The notes under the pieces are model-generated. The model did no database searches, was not told the origin of the DNA, and worked only from the letters and a program-made list of their open reading frames with translations. This document shows, piece after piece, positions 39,958 to 47,842 of a stretch of DNA of 64,000 nt. This DNA comes from Cryobacterium cryoconiti (GTDB lineage: Bacteria > Actinomycetota > Actinomycetes > Actinomycetales > Microbacteriaceae), in assembly GCF_004403065.1 (NCBI RefSeq), contig NZ_SOHA01000039.1, positions 124,001 through 188,000 on the forward strand, given 5' to 3'. How positions within the stretch are numbered: the first letter of the stretch is position 1; each line of letters opens with the position of its first letter. The position numbers were made by a program, and so were the translations under genes.

Positions 39958-40150
39958 GAGCCGTTCTCCTTGTCCGGCGCGCGCTGCGAAGCAGACGAAC
40001 GCCAATCGGTTTGTGTCGTGATCGGATGACCACTACTCCTGGTGCCCGGCACAGAACCGCCCAGCTTCTGAAAGAAGCGAGGACCGAGTGGGTCTGGAGG
40101 CCGAATGGGCACGCGTAGTCAGCGCACGAAGCGCTGCTTGGAAGAGTTTA
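39958..40150 (-). promoter_or_regulatory. rpsB 5' leader with small hairpins
   Basis: A gene-free stretch upstream of rpsB. Short stems are visible: GCTTCT/AGAAGC (40064-40078) and CAGCGC/GCGCTG (40120-40136). A TAAACT -10-like hexamer on the minus strand is at 40145-40150, without a good -35. A long leader would allow autoregulation by S2, as known in other bacteria, but this is inference. From 40151 to 40280 I see only the upstream region of the M23 gene, without clear promoter hexamers. Confidence 0.35.
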
Positions 40151-40280
40151 GCACCCACGGGAGGTGGCCCGCGCGCGGCGACAGGTGCGGGCATCCCTCC
40201 CCAGCCGGGATGAATCCGGCCGCCGCCACGGATGCCTCACGCGTGGGCCATGAACGAAACGAGTGACGCAACGTGGGAGC

Positions 40281-40907
40281 ATGAATCTCTTCCGTCTGTC
40301 CATCGCTGCTCTGCTGGTGCTGCCGCTGGTTCTGCTGTCCGTCATGGACCCCGGCGGTGCCGACAGGGTGGCGGGTGCCGACAGGGTGGCGGGTGCCGAA
40401 AGGGTGGCGGGTGCCGATGGCGTGCCCCACACCGGTCCGCGTGCCGGGAAACCCGGCGAACCGGTTGCCCCGGCACTGTCTGCACCGGACCTGGCGGGAA
40501 GCTGGCTCTGGCCTCTGGCTCCTCCGCATCCGGTGCTGCGGTCCTTCCAGGCGCCGGCCACCGTTTACTCCCCCGGTCACCGAGGCCTGGACCTGGTCGC
40601 GGTGCCGGGCCTGGACGTGCTCTCCCCGGCCGACGGCGTCGTCTCCTTCGCCGGCGTGGTGGTCGATCGTCCCGTGCTCTCCATCGAGCACGCCGACGGG
40701 CTGGTGTCCAGTTTCGAGCCCGTGTCGGCCGGCGTCGCGGTCGGCGACCGGGTCACGGCCGGGCAACCCGTCGGGCAGGTGGCTGACGGCGGGCACTGCG
40801 CCGGGCGGTGCCTGCACTTCGGCGCCCGGCTGCACGGTGGCTACGTCACTCCGCTCTTGTATCTCGTCGGCGTTCCGCGGGCGGTGCTGCTACCGCCACC
40901 TCCCTAG
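40281..40907 (+). CDS. M23-family (LytM-like) peptidase domain protein
   Basis: 208 residues. A hydrophobic signal peptide (LFRLSIAALLVLPLVLLSV) is followed by a short DRVAGA tandem repeat (residues ~28-45) and a Pro-rich linker. The M23 domain from ~75 has YSPGHRGLDLVAVPG (first His and Asp ligands), the SPADGVVSFAG strand and CLHFGARLHG near the end (last His). The two Cys around GHCAGRCLHFG may form a disulfide. It is likely a secreted peptidoglycan endopeptidase or an activator lacking one ligand. It is convergent with xerC. Confidence 0.88.
   Translation: MNLFRLSIAALLVLPLVLLSVMDPGGADRVAGADRVAGAERVAGADGVPHTGPRAGKPGEPVAPALSAPDLAGSWLWPLAPPHPVLRSFQAPATVYSPGHRGLDLVAVPGLDVLSPADGVVSFAGVVVDRPVLSIEHADGLVSSFEPVSAGVAVGDRVTAGQPVGQVADGGHCAGRCLHFGARLHGGYVTPLLYLVGVPRAVLLPPPP
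40362..40415 (+). repeat. 18-bp tandem repeat, three units, in the M23 gene
   Basis: Units of GACAGGGTGGCGGGTGCC start at 40362, 40380 and 40398 (the last with one change). They encode repeated DRVAGA just after the signal peptide. The unit shares GCGGGTGCC with the dinB 15-bp repeat. Confidence 0.85.
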
Positions 40908-40914
40908 GCGACTG

Positions 40915-40951
40915 CCGTGCCGGGGCGGGCCATGCAGGGCCGGCCGCACGG
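40915..40951. terminator. Weak hairpin between the M23 gene and xerC
   Basis: CCGTGC (40915-40920) pairs with GCACGG (40946-40951) around GGCC-rich inner pairs. It follows the M23 stop and precedes the 15-bp array. It has no T-run, so terminator function is tentative. Confidence 0.35.
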
Positions 40952-41009
40952 GTGTCAGACTCGCGGGTGTCAGACTCGCGGGTGTCAGGCTCGCGGGTGT
41001 CAGGCGCGC
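40950..41009. repeat. 15-bp tandem repeat, four units, overlapping the xerC stop
   Basis: Units begin at 40950, 40965, 40980 and 40995, consensus GGGTGTCAGACTCGC. The last unit supplies the xerC stop codon (41000-41002) and its final two codons. The core CTCGCGGGTG across unit boundaries is the same as in the dinB array. Confidence 0.9.
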
Positions 41010-41935
41010 GGGTGCGCGGTGCGGTAGCTCTGTTTGAGCCGCTCCGCGGAGACATGAGTGTAGATCTGAGTGGTGCCCAGGCTCGCATGGCCCAGAAGCT
41101 CCTGAACGGCGCGTAGATCCGCTCCGCCGTCGAGCAGGTGGGTGGCTGCGGTGTGCCGCAACGCGTGCGGGCCGGCCGGACCGTTGCCCGGAACATCCGC
41201 GAGCAGGGTGGCGACCAACCGGTAGACGGCCCGCACCCCGAGGCGCTGACCCCGGGTGCCGAGGAACAGTGCGCGGGTCGGGGGCACCGTGCCGGCATGT
41301 GCGGCGAGTGCCGGTCGGCCCCGGTCGAGGTAGCCGAGGATCGCGGTCTGGGCCGGGACGCCGAAGGGAACCACCCGTTCCTTGTCGCCTTTGCCGGTGA
41401 CCCGCACGGTGAGTCGGTGCAGGTCGATGTCGGCTACATCGAGGCCGATCAGTTCGGAGACCCGCAGCCCCGACGCGTAGAGCAGTTCGACGAGCGCAAG
41501 TTCACGCAGAGCGGCTGGGTCCTGGCTCGCTGCGCGCAGCTCGAGGTGGGTGAGCAGCTGCTGCATCTGGGCGTGGTTGATCACTCTCGGGAGCGGGCGG
41601 CCGGGCTTCGGTGAACGCAGCCGCACCGCGGGGTCGGCCGCACTGGCGCCCGTGCGGGCCTGCCAGGCCGTGAAACTGCGGGCGGACGCGGATCGCCGCG
41701 CGATGGTCGCACGGGCGAGCCCCTGCTGCGTTCCCACCCAGAGCCAGTCCCGGAGCAGTTCCAGACTCAGTCCATCGGCTGCGACCACGTCGCGACCGGC
41801 GGCGAACGCGACCAGGCCGGCGAGATCGGTGCGGTAGGCGCGCACGGTGTGCACAGAGAAGCCCCTCTCCACGGCAAGGTAGACCATGAAGTCGTCGAGC
41901 TGCGCCTGCAACGACCCGGGCACCGGTGACGGCAC
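41000..41935 (-). CDS. xerC: Tyrosine recombinase XerC
   Basis: Site-specific recombinase that resolves chromosome dimers at dif with XerD. 311 residues from a GTG. It has an N-terminal SAM-like core-binding domain, then the catalytic set Arg158 (ASGLRVSEL), Lys182 (TGKGDKER), His257/Arg260 (HALRHTAATHLL), His283 (LGHASLGTTQ) and Tyr292 (IYTHV). Its place between the rpsB cluster and dprA is the usual one for xerC in actinobacteria. It starts 3 bp after the phosphodiesterase stop. Confidence 0.93.
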   Translation of the reverse strand: MPSPVPGSLQAQLDDFMVYLAVERGFSVHTVRAYRTDLAGLVAFAAGRDVVAADGLSLELLRDWLWVGTQQGLARATIARRSASARSFTAWQARTGASAADPAVRLRSPKPGRPLPRVINHAQMQQLLTHLELRAASQDPAALRELALVELLYASGLRVSELIGLDVADIDLHRLTVRVTGKGDKERVVPFGVPAQTAILGYLDRGRPALAAHAGTVPPTRALFLGTRGQRLGVRAVYRLVATLLADVPGNGPAGPHALRHTAATHLLDGGADLRAVQELLGHASLGTTQIYTHVSAERLKQSYRTAHPRA

Positions 41936-41938
41936 CGG

Positions 41939-42838
41939 TCACACCTGCCGGGAGAACGCTTCGGTGCGTTCGTCCGGGCTGAGCGCCTCGATGCGGGCCA
42001 CGAAGGCGGCATCGAAGTGGGTGGCCCCCGGGAAATCGCCCAGAGGCACCAGAGAGTGCACGATCTGGTCCTCGTAGACGTGCACGAGGTTGATGGACTG
42101 GCCGCCCTGCACCCCGGTGAGTTCTCGGGTCGGGCCGGTGGGGTCGATTGTGTAGCAGGTGGCCGCGGCAACCGATACGGGGATTCCGGCGAACAGCCCG
42201 GTGGTGGCGTGGTGCAGATGGCCGCCCAGAATGGCCCGGATGTCTGTGCCGGCGACCACCTCGGCCAGACGGGCCTGACCGCGCAGCTCGAGAATGCTCA
42301 TCAGAGGCAGCAGCGTGGGAAGCGGCGGATGATGCAGAGCGAGCAGGGTGCCGTGCGGAGCCGGGTCGCTGAGCACATCTGCCAGCCAGTCCAGCTGCGC
42401 ATCCGACAGATCGCCGTGGTGGTATCCGGGCACGCTGGTGTCCAGGGCCACGACGCGCACTCCGTCGAGGTCGACAACCCGGTCGACCGGCTGGGCGGAA
42501 CCGGTCTCACGCAGAAGCTCGGTGCGGAACGCTTCGCGCTTGTCGTGATTGCCCATCACCCAAATCACCGGTGCACCCAGACGTTCGGCGGCTGCCTCCA
42601 CAATGTCCCGAATCCGGCAATAGGCGTCGGCCTCGCCCCGGTCGGCAATGTCCCCGGTGAACAGCAGGGCGTCGGGGCGCAGTCCGGAACGTTCCAGCTG
42701 CTCCATGGCCTGGCGGACAGGCCCGTCGGTGTCGACCGTTCCGTAGAGTGCCCGGTTGCCGGCCAGGAAATGGGTGTCGCTGATGTGCGCAATGAGGTGT
42801 GAAGCGGGCGGGTACTGGCCCAGTTGCACGGCGGACAT
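41939..42838 (-). CDS. Metallophosphoesterase, cyclic-nucleotide phosphodiesterase-like
   Basis: 299 residues with the class III phosphodiesterase motifs in order: ISDTHF (Asp21, His23), FTGDIADRGE, VMGNHDKREAF, LALHHPP and GGHLHHATTG. These build a two-metal site as in CpdA and mycobacterial Rv0805, which cleave cAMP or other phosphodiesters. The substrate is inferred. It is tightly spaced with xerC (3 bp), probably co-transcribed. The 53-bp repeat array lies in its upstream region. Confidence 0.88.
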   Translation of the reverse strand: MSAVQLGQYPPASHLIAHISDTHFLAGNRALYGTVDTDGPVRQAMEQLERSGLRPDALLFTGDIADRGEADAYCRIRDIVEAAAERLGAPVIWVMGNHDKREAFRTELLRETGSAQPVDRVVDLDGVRVVALDTSVPGYHHGDLSDAQLDWLADVLSDPAPHGTLLALHHPPLPTLLPLMSILELRGQARLAEVVAGTDIRAILGGHLHHATTGLFAGIPVSVAAATCYTIDPTGPTRELTGVQGGQSINLVHVYEDQIVHSLVPLGDFPGATHFDAAFVARIEALSPDERTEAFSRQV

Positions 42839-42920
42839 GGCTCCCCTTTCGTCGGTGCCGCCAGACTACGGTGTGCCACCGACGTCCGGCGGCATCTGGT
42901 GTCGCCCAGCACGGCGCCCG

Positions 42921-43257
42921 GGTCGAGCCTGTCGAGACCCGGCGACCCGCCCTCCAGCGGCACCCACGACGCCGGTCGAGCCTGTCGAGACCCGGCGACC
43001 CGCCCTCCAGCGGCACCCACGACGCAGGTCGAGCCTGTCGAGACCCGGCGACCCGCCCTCCAGAGGCTCCCACGACGGTGGTCGAGCCTGTCGAGACCCG
43101 GCGACCCGCCCTCCAGCGGCACCCACGACGCCGGTCGAGCCTGTCGAGACCCGGCGACCCGCCCTCCAGCGGCACCCACGACGCAGGTCGAGCCTGTCGA
43201 GACCCGGCGACCCGCCCTCCAGAGGCTCCCACGACGGTGGTCGAGCCTGTCGAGACC
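42921..43257. repeat. 53-bp tandem repeat array, seven dyad copies
   Basis: The 19-bp motif GGTCGAGCCTGTCGAGACC starts at 42921, 42974, 43027, 43080, 43133, 43186 and 43239, exactly 53 bp apart. The 34-bp intervals come in three versions ordered A-B-C-A-B-C, so a 159-bp unit is duplicated (42921-43079 and 43080-43238). The array fills the gap between the HNH gene 3' end and the phosphodiesterase 5' end. There is no gene in it; all frames are open only because of composition. Confidence 0.95.
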
Positions 43258-43282
43258 CGGGGCCAGGGGCCAGGGGCCACAC

Positions 43283-44776
43283 CTACAGGGCCGCCCGTTT
43301 GCTCGGCAGCGCGATCAGGGTTTGTTCCGGGTCGACGTCGACGGGTGGTTTGAGCCAGTAGTCGTTGCCGGTGCGGATGATGCTCCAGTGCTGGTTGTGT
43401 AGCAGCAGGTGGTGCGGGTGGCAGAGGAGTATTCCGTCGGCAAGGTCGGTGTAGCCGTTTTCGGCGAGCCATTCGTTGATGTGGTGCGCTTCGGTCCACG
43501 CGGGTGATCGGTCGCAGTCGACCCAACGGCAGCCGCCGTCGCGGACCCCCATCGCGGCGCGCTGTGCTTCGGTGAAGAGACGTTGGTCACGGCCGACGTT
43601 GATGATCTGTCCGGTGTCGTCAACCTGGATGCCGCGGGTTCCGGTGTCGCAGAGCAGCCGGTCGATGGTTTCCTGCGAGATCGGGACGGGGTTGCCCTCG
43701 ATCTGACCGTGAGCGGCGGCTGCTTCGCGGGTTTCGGCGGCTTCGGCCGTAACCGGTCCGCCCTGGGCCGCCTGGCACGGGGCCGGCTGTCCCGGCTGGC
43801 CCGACTTCAGGGCCTTCTCGGTGACGATGACCCGCACCGAGGGGCGGCGGCCGCCGAAGACGCGGCCCTGGTCGGCCTCCCCAGCGATCTTCAGCAGCTG
43901 AACCAGGGCGTCAGCGGCGATCTGCTCCGTGGTACGGGGGTCATCCTGCACACGTTTCGCCCAGGCGGCCTTCTCCTTGTCGACGAACCGCACCCCGCCG
44001 CGGCGGGGGCTCGTGATCGAGTCGAACGTGGAGAGCACGAACTCGCCGTCTTCCGGGGCGAAGAGCCCGTGCAGGCGCACCTTGCCGTTGCCGAGCCGGT
44101 AGACCCGCAGGAACCGGTCGTCGTGGGCCTGCTTCTCCCGGGCGGCGATGCCGGCCTCGTCGAGCTGGTCGCGCAGGCGCCGGGCGAGTTTGAAGACCTG
44201 GTCGACATTCAGCGACGCCGCCTCGACAAGGAGCGCCTCGAGGGCGGTGCCGAGCTTGTCGGCGGTGACCGCGGCATCGATCTGGCCGAGGCCGGTACGG
44301 ATCGACTCGGCCGCATCGACCGAGAGGGTGCCGTCGGTGACGGCCCGGGCGATCGGCGCCTGCCACGGCACCTTCGCGGCGAAAGAAGCGACCGCGGCGG
44401 CATCCACATCGGATGATTCCAAAGCAGCCTCGACCAGTTTCTCCGCCGCCCCGGCATCGGCCATCATCGTGCCGACCGCGACGAGCTTGAACGCATCGTT
44501 CTTCGTTGAGCCGGTCACCGTCTGGATGAGTGCCTCGGGCGAGAGGAACCCCTGCTGCGCGGCGAGACCGGAGTGGCCGAGCTCGGGCCGGGAGCGACGG
44601 GCGATGGTTGCCGCCATCCAGGCGGAGCGGGCATCCAAGAGGCGGCGCGCGGCCGCGATCTGCCTCTGACCGGCCAGCACCTCGGCGTCGGGCAGGGCCT
44701 CGTAGTCGGCGCAGGACGAGCCCAGGCGAGCGACGGCATCCGTTGCCGTTCTGAGGTCGTCTGCGGTGGTGGTCAT
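43283..44776 (-). CDS. DUF222 / HNH endonuclease domain protein
   Basis: 497 residues of the actinobacterial 13E12-repeat-type family. A long helical DUF222 region (about 1-330) includes ARRLLDARSAWMAATIARRS and LRVYRLGNGKVRLHGLFAPEDGEFV. An HNH nuclease domain (about 420-470) has GCRWVDCDRSP, AWTEAHHINEWLAENG and LLCHPHHLLLHNQHW (His and Cys metal ligands). The family is abundant, often multicopy, and its biological role is not established. Here it is bracketed by oppositely oriented repeat arrays and preceded by an AT-rich promoter patch. Confidence 0.9.
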   Translation of the reverse strand: MTTTADDLRTATDAVARLGSSCADYEALPDAEVLAGQRQIAAARRLLDARSAWMAATIARRSRPELGHSGLAAQQGFLSPEALIQTVTGSTKNDAFKLVAVGTMMADAGAAEKLVEAALESSDVDAAAVASFAAKVPWQAPIARAVTDGTLSVDAAESIRTGLGQIDAAVTADKLGTALEALLVEAASLNVDQVFKLARRLRDQLDEAGIAAREKQAHDDRFLRVYRLGNGKVRLHGLFAPEDGEFVLSTFDSITSPRRGGVRFVDKEKAAWAKRVQDDPRTTEQIAADALVQLLKIAGEADQGRVFGGRRPSVRVIVTEKALKSGQPGQPAPCQAAQGGPVTAEAAETREAAAAHGQIEGNPVPISQETIDRLLCDTGTRGIQVDDTGQIINVGRDQRLFTEAQRAAMGVRDGGCRWVDCDRSPAWTEAHHINEWLAENGYTDLADGILLCHPHHLLLHNQHWSIIRTGNDYWLKPPVDVDPEQTLIALPSKRAAL

Positions 44777-44821
44777 GGTTTGAGAATTAGCAGAGTTAGT
44801 ACGCGTAGTCGAGAGTCTGTC

Positions 44822-44833
44822 ACGTATTTACGT
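44822..44833 (-). promoter_or_regulatory. AT-rich dyad upstream of the HNH gene
   Basis: ACGTATTTACGT is a near-perfect 5-2-5 dyad in an unusually AT-rich 60-bp stretch (44790-44865) directly before the HNH gene; a TATGAT hexamer on the minus strand lies just upstream (44834-44839 region). It is a likely promoter with an operator-like dyad. The -35 cannot be assigned. Confidence 0.35.
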
Positions 44834-44879
44834 ATCATAATCGAAGTTGTGTACTAAGCAGTCAAGGGTCGGCTCGCCG

Positions 44880-45001
44880 GGTCTCGACAGGCTCGACCAC
44901 CGAGTTGGCTCGCCGGGTCTCGACAGGCTCGACCACCGGGAGTGGGGCTCGACCACCGGGGTCTCGACGAGCTCGACCACCGGGTCTCGACAGGCTCGAC
45001 C
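44880..45001. repeat. Dyad repeat array 3' of dprA, inverted relative to the 42.9-kb array
   Basis: Full motifs GGTCTCGACAGGCTCGACC (one with GACGAGC) start at 44880, 44916, 44960 and 44983, with partial copies GGCTCGACCAC near 44946 and 45014. The spacing is irregular (36, 44, 23 bp). The orientation is opposite to the array at 42921-43257. The dprA stop lies at 45027, 26 bp after the last full copy, with a partial copy between. Confidence 0.9.
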
Positions 45002-45026
45002 ACCGGAAGTGGGGCTCGACCACGGT

Positions 45027-46310
45027 CTAGCGTCCGCGCACCCAGCCTGTCTCCTTCTCGAGCACCGCCCCCTCGAGGTCGAGGGCGCCGAGCGATCCCT
45101 GCACGGCGCTGACCGACAGGCCGGCCCGGCGAGCGATGTCGGGCACGGTGCGCGCGGCCCGCGTGCTCAGGGCGTCGAAAACGCGTACCTGATCACTCGT
45201 GCGGGCGTCGAACCCTGACTGGCCGTCGGAGCCTGGCAGATCGAGGGTGAGGCTCAGCATCCGTTCGCCGACGAGTTCGGCCATCTCCTCGGCCGTGGTC
45301 ACGCACACGGCGTCGTATTCACGGATCAGCCGGTGGCAGCCGGCCGAGGTCGGCGAGGTGACCGGTCCCGGCACGGCGCCCAGCGGGCGTCCGAGCGCCG
45401 CCGCGTGCCCGGCTGTGTTGAGCGACCCGGAGCGCCAGCCGGCCTCGAGCACGACGGTAGCCGCGCTGGCGGCGGCGATCAGCCGATTACGTTGAAGAAA
45501 TCTCCACTTGGTGGGTGCGGCCCCGCAGGGCAGCTCGGACAGGATGGCGCCACTGGTCGCGATGCGACTGAGCAGGGCATCGTGCCCGCTGGGGTAATAG
45601 CGGTCCACTCCCCCGGCGAGGAAGGCCACGGTCAGCCCGGAACTCGCCAGGGCTGCCCGGTGCGCCATTCCGTCGATGCCGTACGCGGCCCCGGAGACGA
45701 TCAGGAAGCCCCGGTCGACGAGCCCGGCGGAGGCTTCCATCGCCACGTGCTCGCCGTAGCCGGTTGCCGCGCGGGCACCGACCAGCGCGATCGAGTTGGA
45801 CAGCGCGGTCAGAGCCGTCGGGACCCCCCTCCACCAGAGCGCGATCGGCGCGTGCAGCCCGAGGTCGTCGACACCCGCGGGCCAGGTCGGGTCGGTGGGC
45901 ACCAGGAGCCGGGCGGACACCCGGGCCGCCTGCTGCAGGGACCGAATCACCTCAGCCGACGACAGCCGTGGTCGCCACCGCTGCAGTCCCTGCTCGAGCA
46001 GGGCCGGAAGGTCATCGGTCAGCGGCACCCCCGTGGCCGCCACGGCGTGCGCGAGCCGGGCACCCGACCAGACGTCGAGTACGGCCGTGAGCGCCGGCCC
46101 GGCCCCCAGGCCCTGCACCAGCAGTCCGGCAGCGGCGTCTCCCGGCTCTGCGATGCCGGTCCAGGCGGCGCGAGCGAACACGTCGGCGGCGGCCGCTGCA
46201 TCCGTGGCATCCGTGGCCTCCGCGGCCTCCGGCGATGCGGACCCGACGGATGCCCGCACGCCCCCGGTCAAGTCGACCACCGTGGCTTCCTCCAGCCCGA
46301 ACAGCATCAT
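45027..46310 (-). CDS. dprA: DNA-processing protein DprA
   Basis: Loads RecA on incoming single-stranded DNA during transformation. 427 residues: an N-terminal ~130-residue helical region with an Ala/Asp/Thr repeat (ATDATDAAAA). The Rossmann-like core follows with ALVGARAATGYG, FLIVSGAAYGIDGMAHRAAL, AFLAGGVDRYYP, RNRLIAAASAATVVLEAG and GAVPGPVTSPTSAG. A C-terminal winged helix ends at WVRGR. Its ATG overlaps the comM-like stop. Confidence 0.95.
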   Translation of the reverse strand: MMLFGLEEATVVDLTGGVRASVGSASPEAAEATDATDAAAAADVFARAAWTGIAEPGDAAAGLLVQGLGAGPALTAVLDVWSGARLAHAVAATGVPLTDDLPALLEQGLQRWRPRLSSAEVIRSLQQAARVSARLLVPTDPTWPAGVDDLGLHAPIALWWRGVPTALTALSNSIALVGARAATGYGEHVAMEASAGLVDRGFLIVSGAAYGIDGMAHRAALASSGLTVAFLAGGVDRYYPSGHDALLSRIATSGAILSELPCGAAPTKWRFLQRNRLIAAASAATVVLEAGWRSGSLNTAGHAAALGRPLGAVPGPVTSPTSAGCHRLIREYDAVCVTTAEEMAELVGERMLSLTLDLPGSDGQSGFDARTSDQVRVFDALSTRAARTVPDIARRAGLSVSAVQGSLGALDLEGAVLEKETGWVRGR

Positions 46311-47842
46311 GACGTCATTCCCTTCCGCAGGTACAGTGCCTGCCCTACCTGTTCGATGCCCGGCCGGGCGACGCCCTCAAGATCGGCAATCGACCACGCC
46401 ACTCGGAGCACCCGGTCGTAGCCGCGCATGGTGATGCCGCCGCGTTCGAGCGCGCGGTCGAGGGTCGCTGTGGCCGCGCCGCCGAGACGGGCCTGGGATC
46501 CGCGCAGCCACGGCCCGGGCACAGCGGAGTTCAGTGTCCACGGGGTGCCGGAGAGACGCTCCGCGGCGGCGGACCGGGCTTCAACCACCCGTTTCCGGGC
46601 GACAGCGCTCACCTGGCGAGGTGTCTCGGTGGCCATGCGCAGCTGGGCCGCGGTGATGCGCTGCACCTTGAGCTGGATGTCGATGCGGTCAAGCAGCGGG
46701 CCGGAGATGCGGGCCAGGTACCGTCGCCGGGAACTCGGCGGGCAGGTGCAGTCCAGGTCGGCGGCGCCGTACTGGCCACAGGGGCACGGGTTGGCGGCCA
46801 TCACGAGTTGAAAGCGGGCTGGGAAATGCGCGACACCGTTGGCGCGGTGGATGCTGATCACCCCCGATTCCAGCGGCTGCCGGAGCGCGTCGAGCACCGC
46901 GGAGGCGAATTCGGGGGCCTCGTCGAGGAAGAGTACGCCGTGCGAGGCCCGTGCCGCGGCACCCGGCCGGATCTGGCCGCTGCCACCGCCGACCATGGCC
47001 GCCGCTGTGGCCGTGTGATGCGGCGCCTCGAGCGGAGGCCGGGTGATCAGGGTGTGCCCCACGCCCCGGCCGCTGAGCGATCGCATGGAGCTGACCTCGA
47101 GGGAGGCCTCGGGGTCGAGGTCGGGCAGCAGCCCCGGCAACCGGGCCGCCAGCATGGTCTTGCCGGCGCCGGGAGGCCCGACCATGAACACATGATGACC
47201 GCCGGCCGCGGCGATCTGCAGGGCCAGGATCGCGTCGTCGTTGCCCACGATGTCGGCCAGGTCCGGTTCGGACGTCTCCGCCGCCGCATCGTCGGGCGCC
47301 GGGATGGGGTCGACCTGCACGGGTTCGAGGTCGGCCCCGTGCCAGATCGCCGCGTCACGGAGGGAGGCGACGCCGATCACGCGCACCCCCGGCACGAGCG
47401 AGGCCTCCTCCACATTGCCGGCCGGGACCATGACGGTCTCGTGCCCCAGCCGGGACGCGGCGATCACCGCCGGCAGCATGCCCGGCGTCGGTCGTAGCCG
47501 CCCGTCGAGGGCCAGTTCACCGATGTGCACCACCCGGCCCACGGATGCGGGAGACACCACCTGGTCGGCCCCGAGGCAGGCCAGCGCGATGGCCAGGTCG
47601 AAGCCCGACCCGTGCTTGGGCAGCGACGCCGGGGACAGGTTGATGGTGAGCTTGTTGCGGGTGAGCGGGCAGCCGGAGTTCTTCGCTGCAGCACGCACGC
47701 GCTCGGTGGCCTCCGACAGGGCCGCATCGGGCAGCCCGATCAGGATGATGCCCGGCAGCTGCCCGGAGATGTCGGCCTCCACCTCGACCAGTGCCCCGGT
47801 CAGCCCGACCAGGGCCACCGCATGCGTGCGCGCGAGCCCCAT
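46307..47842 (-). CDS. YifB/ComM-family Mg-chelatase-like AAA ATPase
   Basis: 511 residues. The N-terminal Lon-like domain has IILIGLPDAALSEATERVRAA and NLSPASLPKHGSGFDLAIAL. The AAA+ core carries Walker A MVGPPGAGKTMLA and Walker B GVLFLDEAPEF, then NPCPCGQYG and CTCPPSSRRRYLARISGPLLDRID. Members such as ComM are branch-migration helicases in natural transformation, which fits the downstream dprA. The start at 47842 is the family start and overlaps yraN by one base. Confidence 0.93.
   Translation of the reverse strand: MGLARTHAVALVGLTGALVEVEADISGQLPGIILIGLPDAALSEATERVRAAAKNSGCPLTRNKLTINLSPASLPKHGSGFDLAIALACLGADQVVSPASVGRVVHIGELALDGRLRPTPGMLPAVIAASRLGHETVMVPAGNVEEASLVPGVRVIGVASLRDAAIWHGADLEPVQVDPIPAPDDAAAETSEPDLADIVGNDDAILALQIAAAGGHHVFMVGPPGAGKTMLAARLPGLLPDLDPEASLEVSSMRSLSGRGVGHTLITRPPLEAPHHTATAAAMVGGGSGQIRPGAAARASHGVLFLDEAPEFASAVLDALRQPLESGVISIHRANGVAHFPARFQLVMAANPCPCGQYGAADLDCTCPPSSRRRYLARISGPLLDRIDIQLKVQRITAAQLRMATETPRQVSAVARKRVVEARSAAAERLSGTPWTLNSAVPGPWLRGSQARLGGAATATLDRALERGGITMRGYDRVLRVAWSIADLEGVARPGIEQVGQALYLRKGMTS

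Noticed and set aside
42921..43257. Regular array resembling CRISPR
   Set aside because: The intervals are themselves repeated (A-B-C-A-B-C), not unique spacers, and no cas genes are nearby.
42756..43526. Several overlapping long reading frames through the 53-bp array on both strands
   Set aside because: The period is not a multiple of three and all frames stay open through composition; the encoded peptides are just translated repeats.
44847..45218. 123-residue plus-strand frame across the dprA 3' array
   Set aside because: Half is translated repeat, the other half antisense to dprA.
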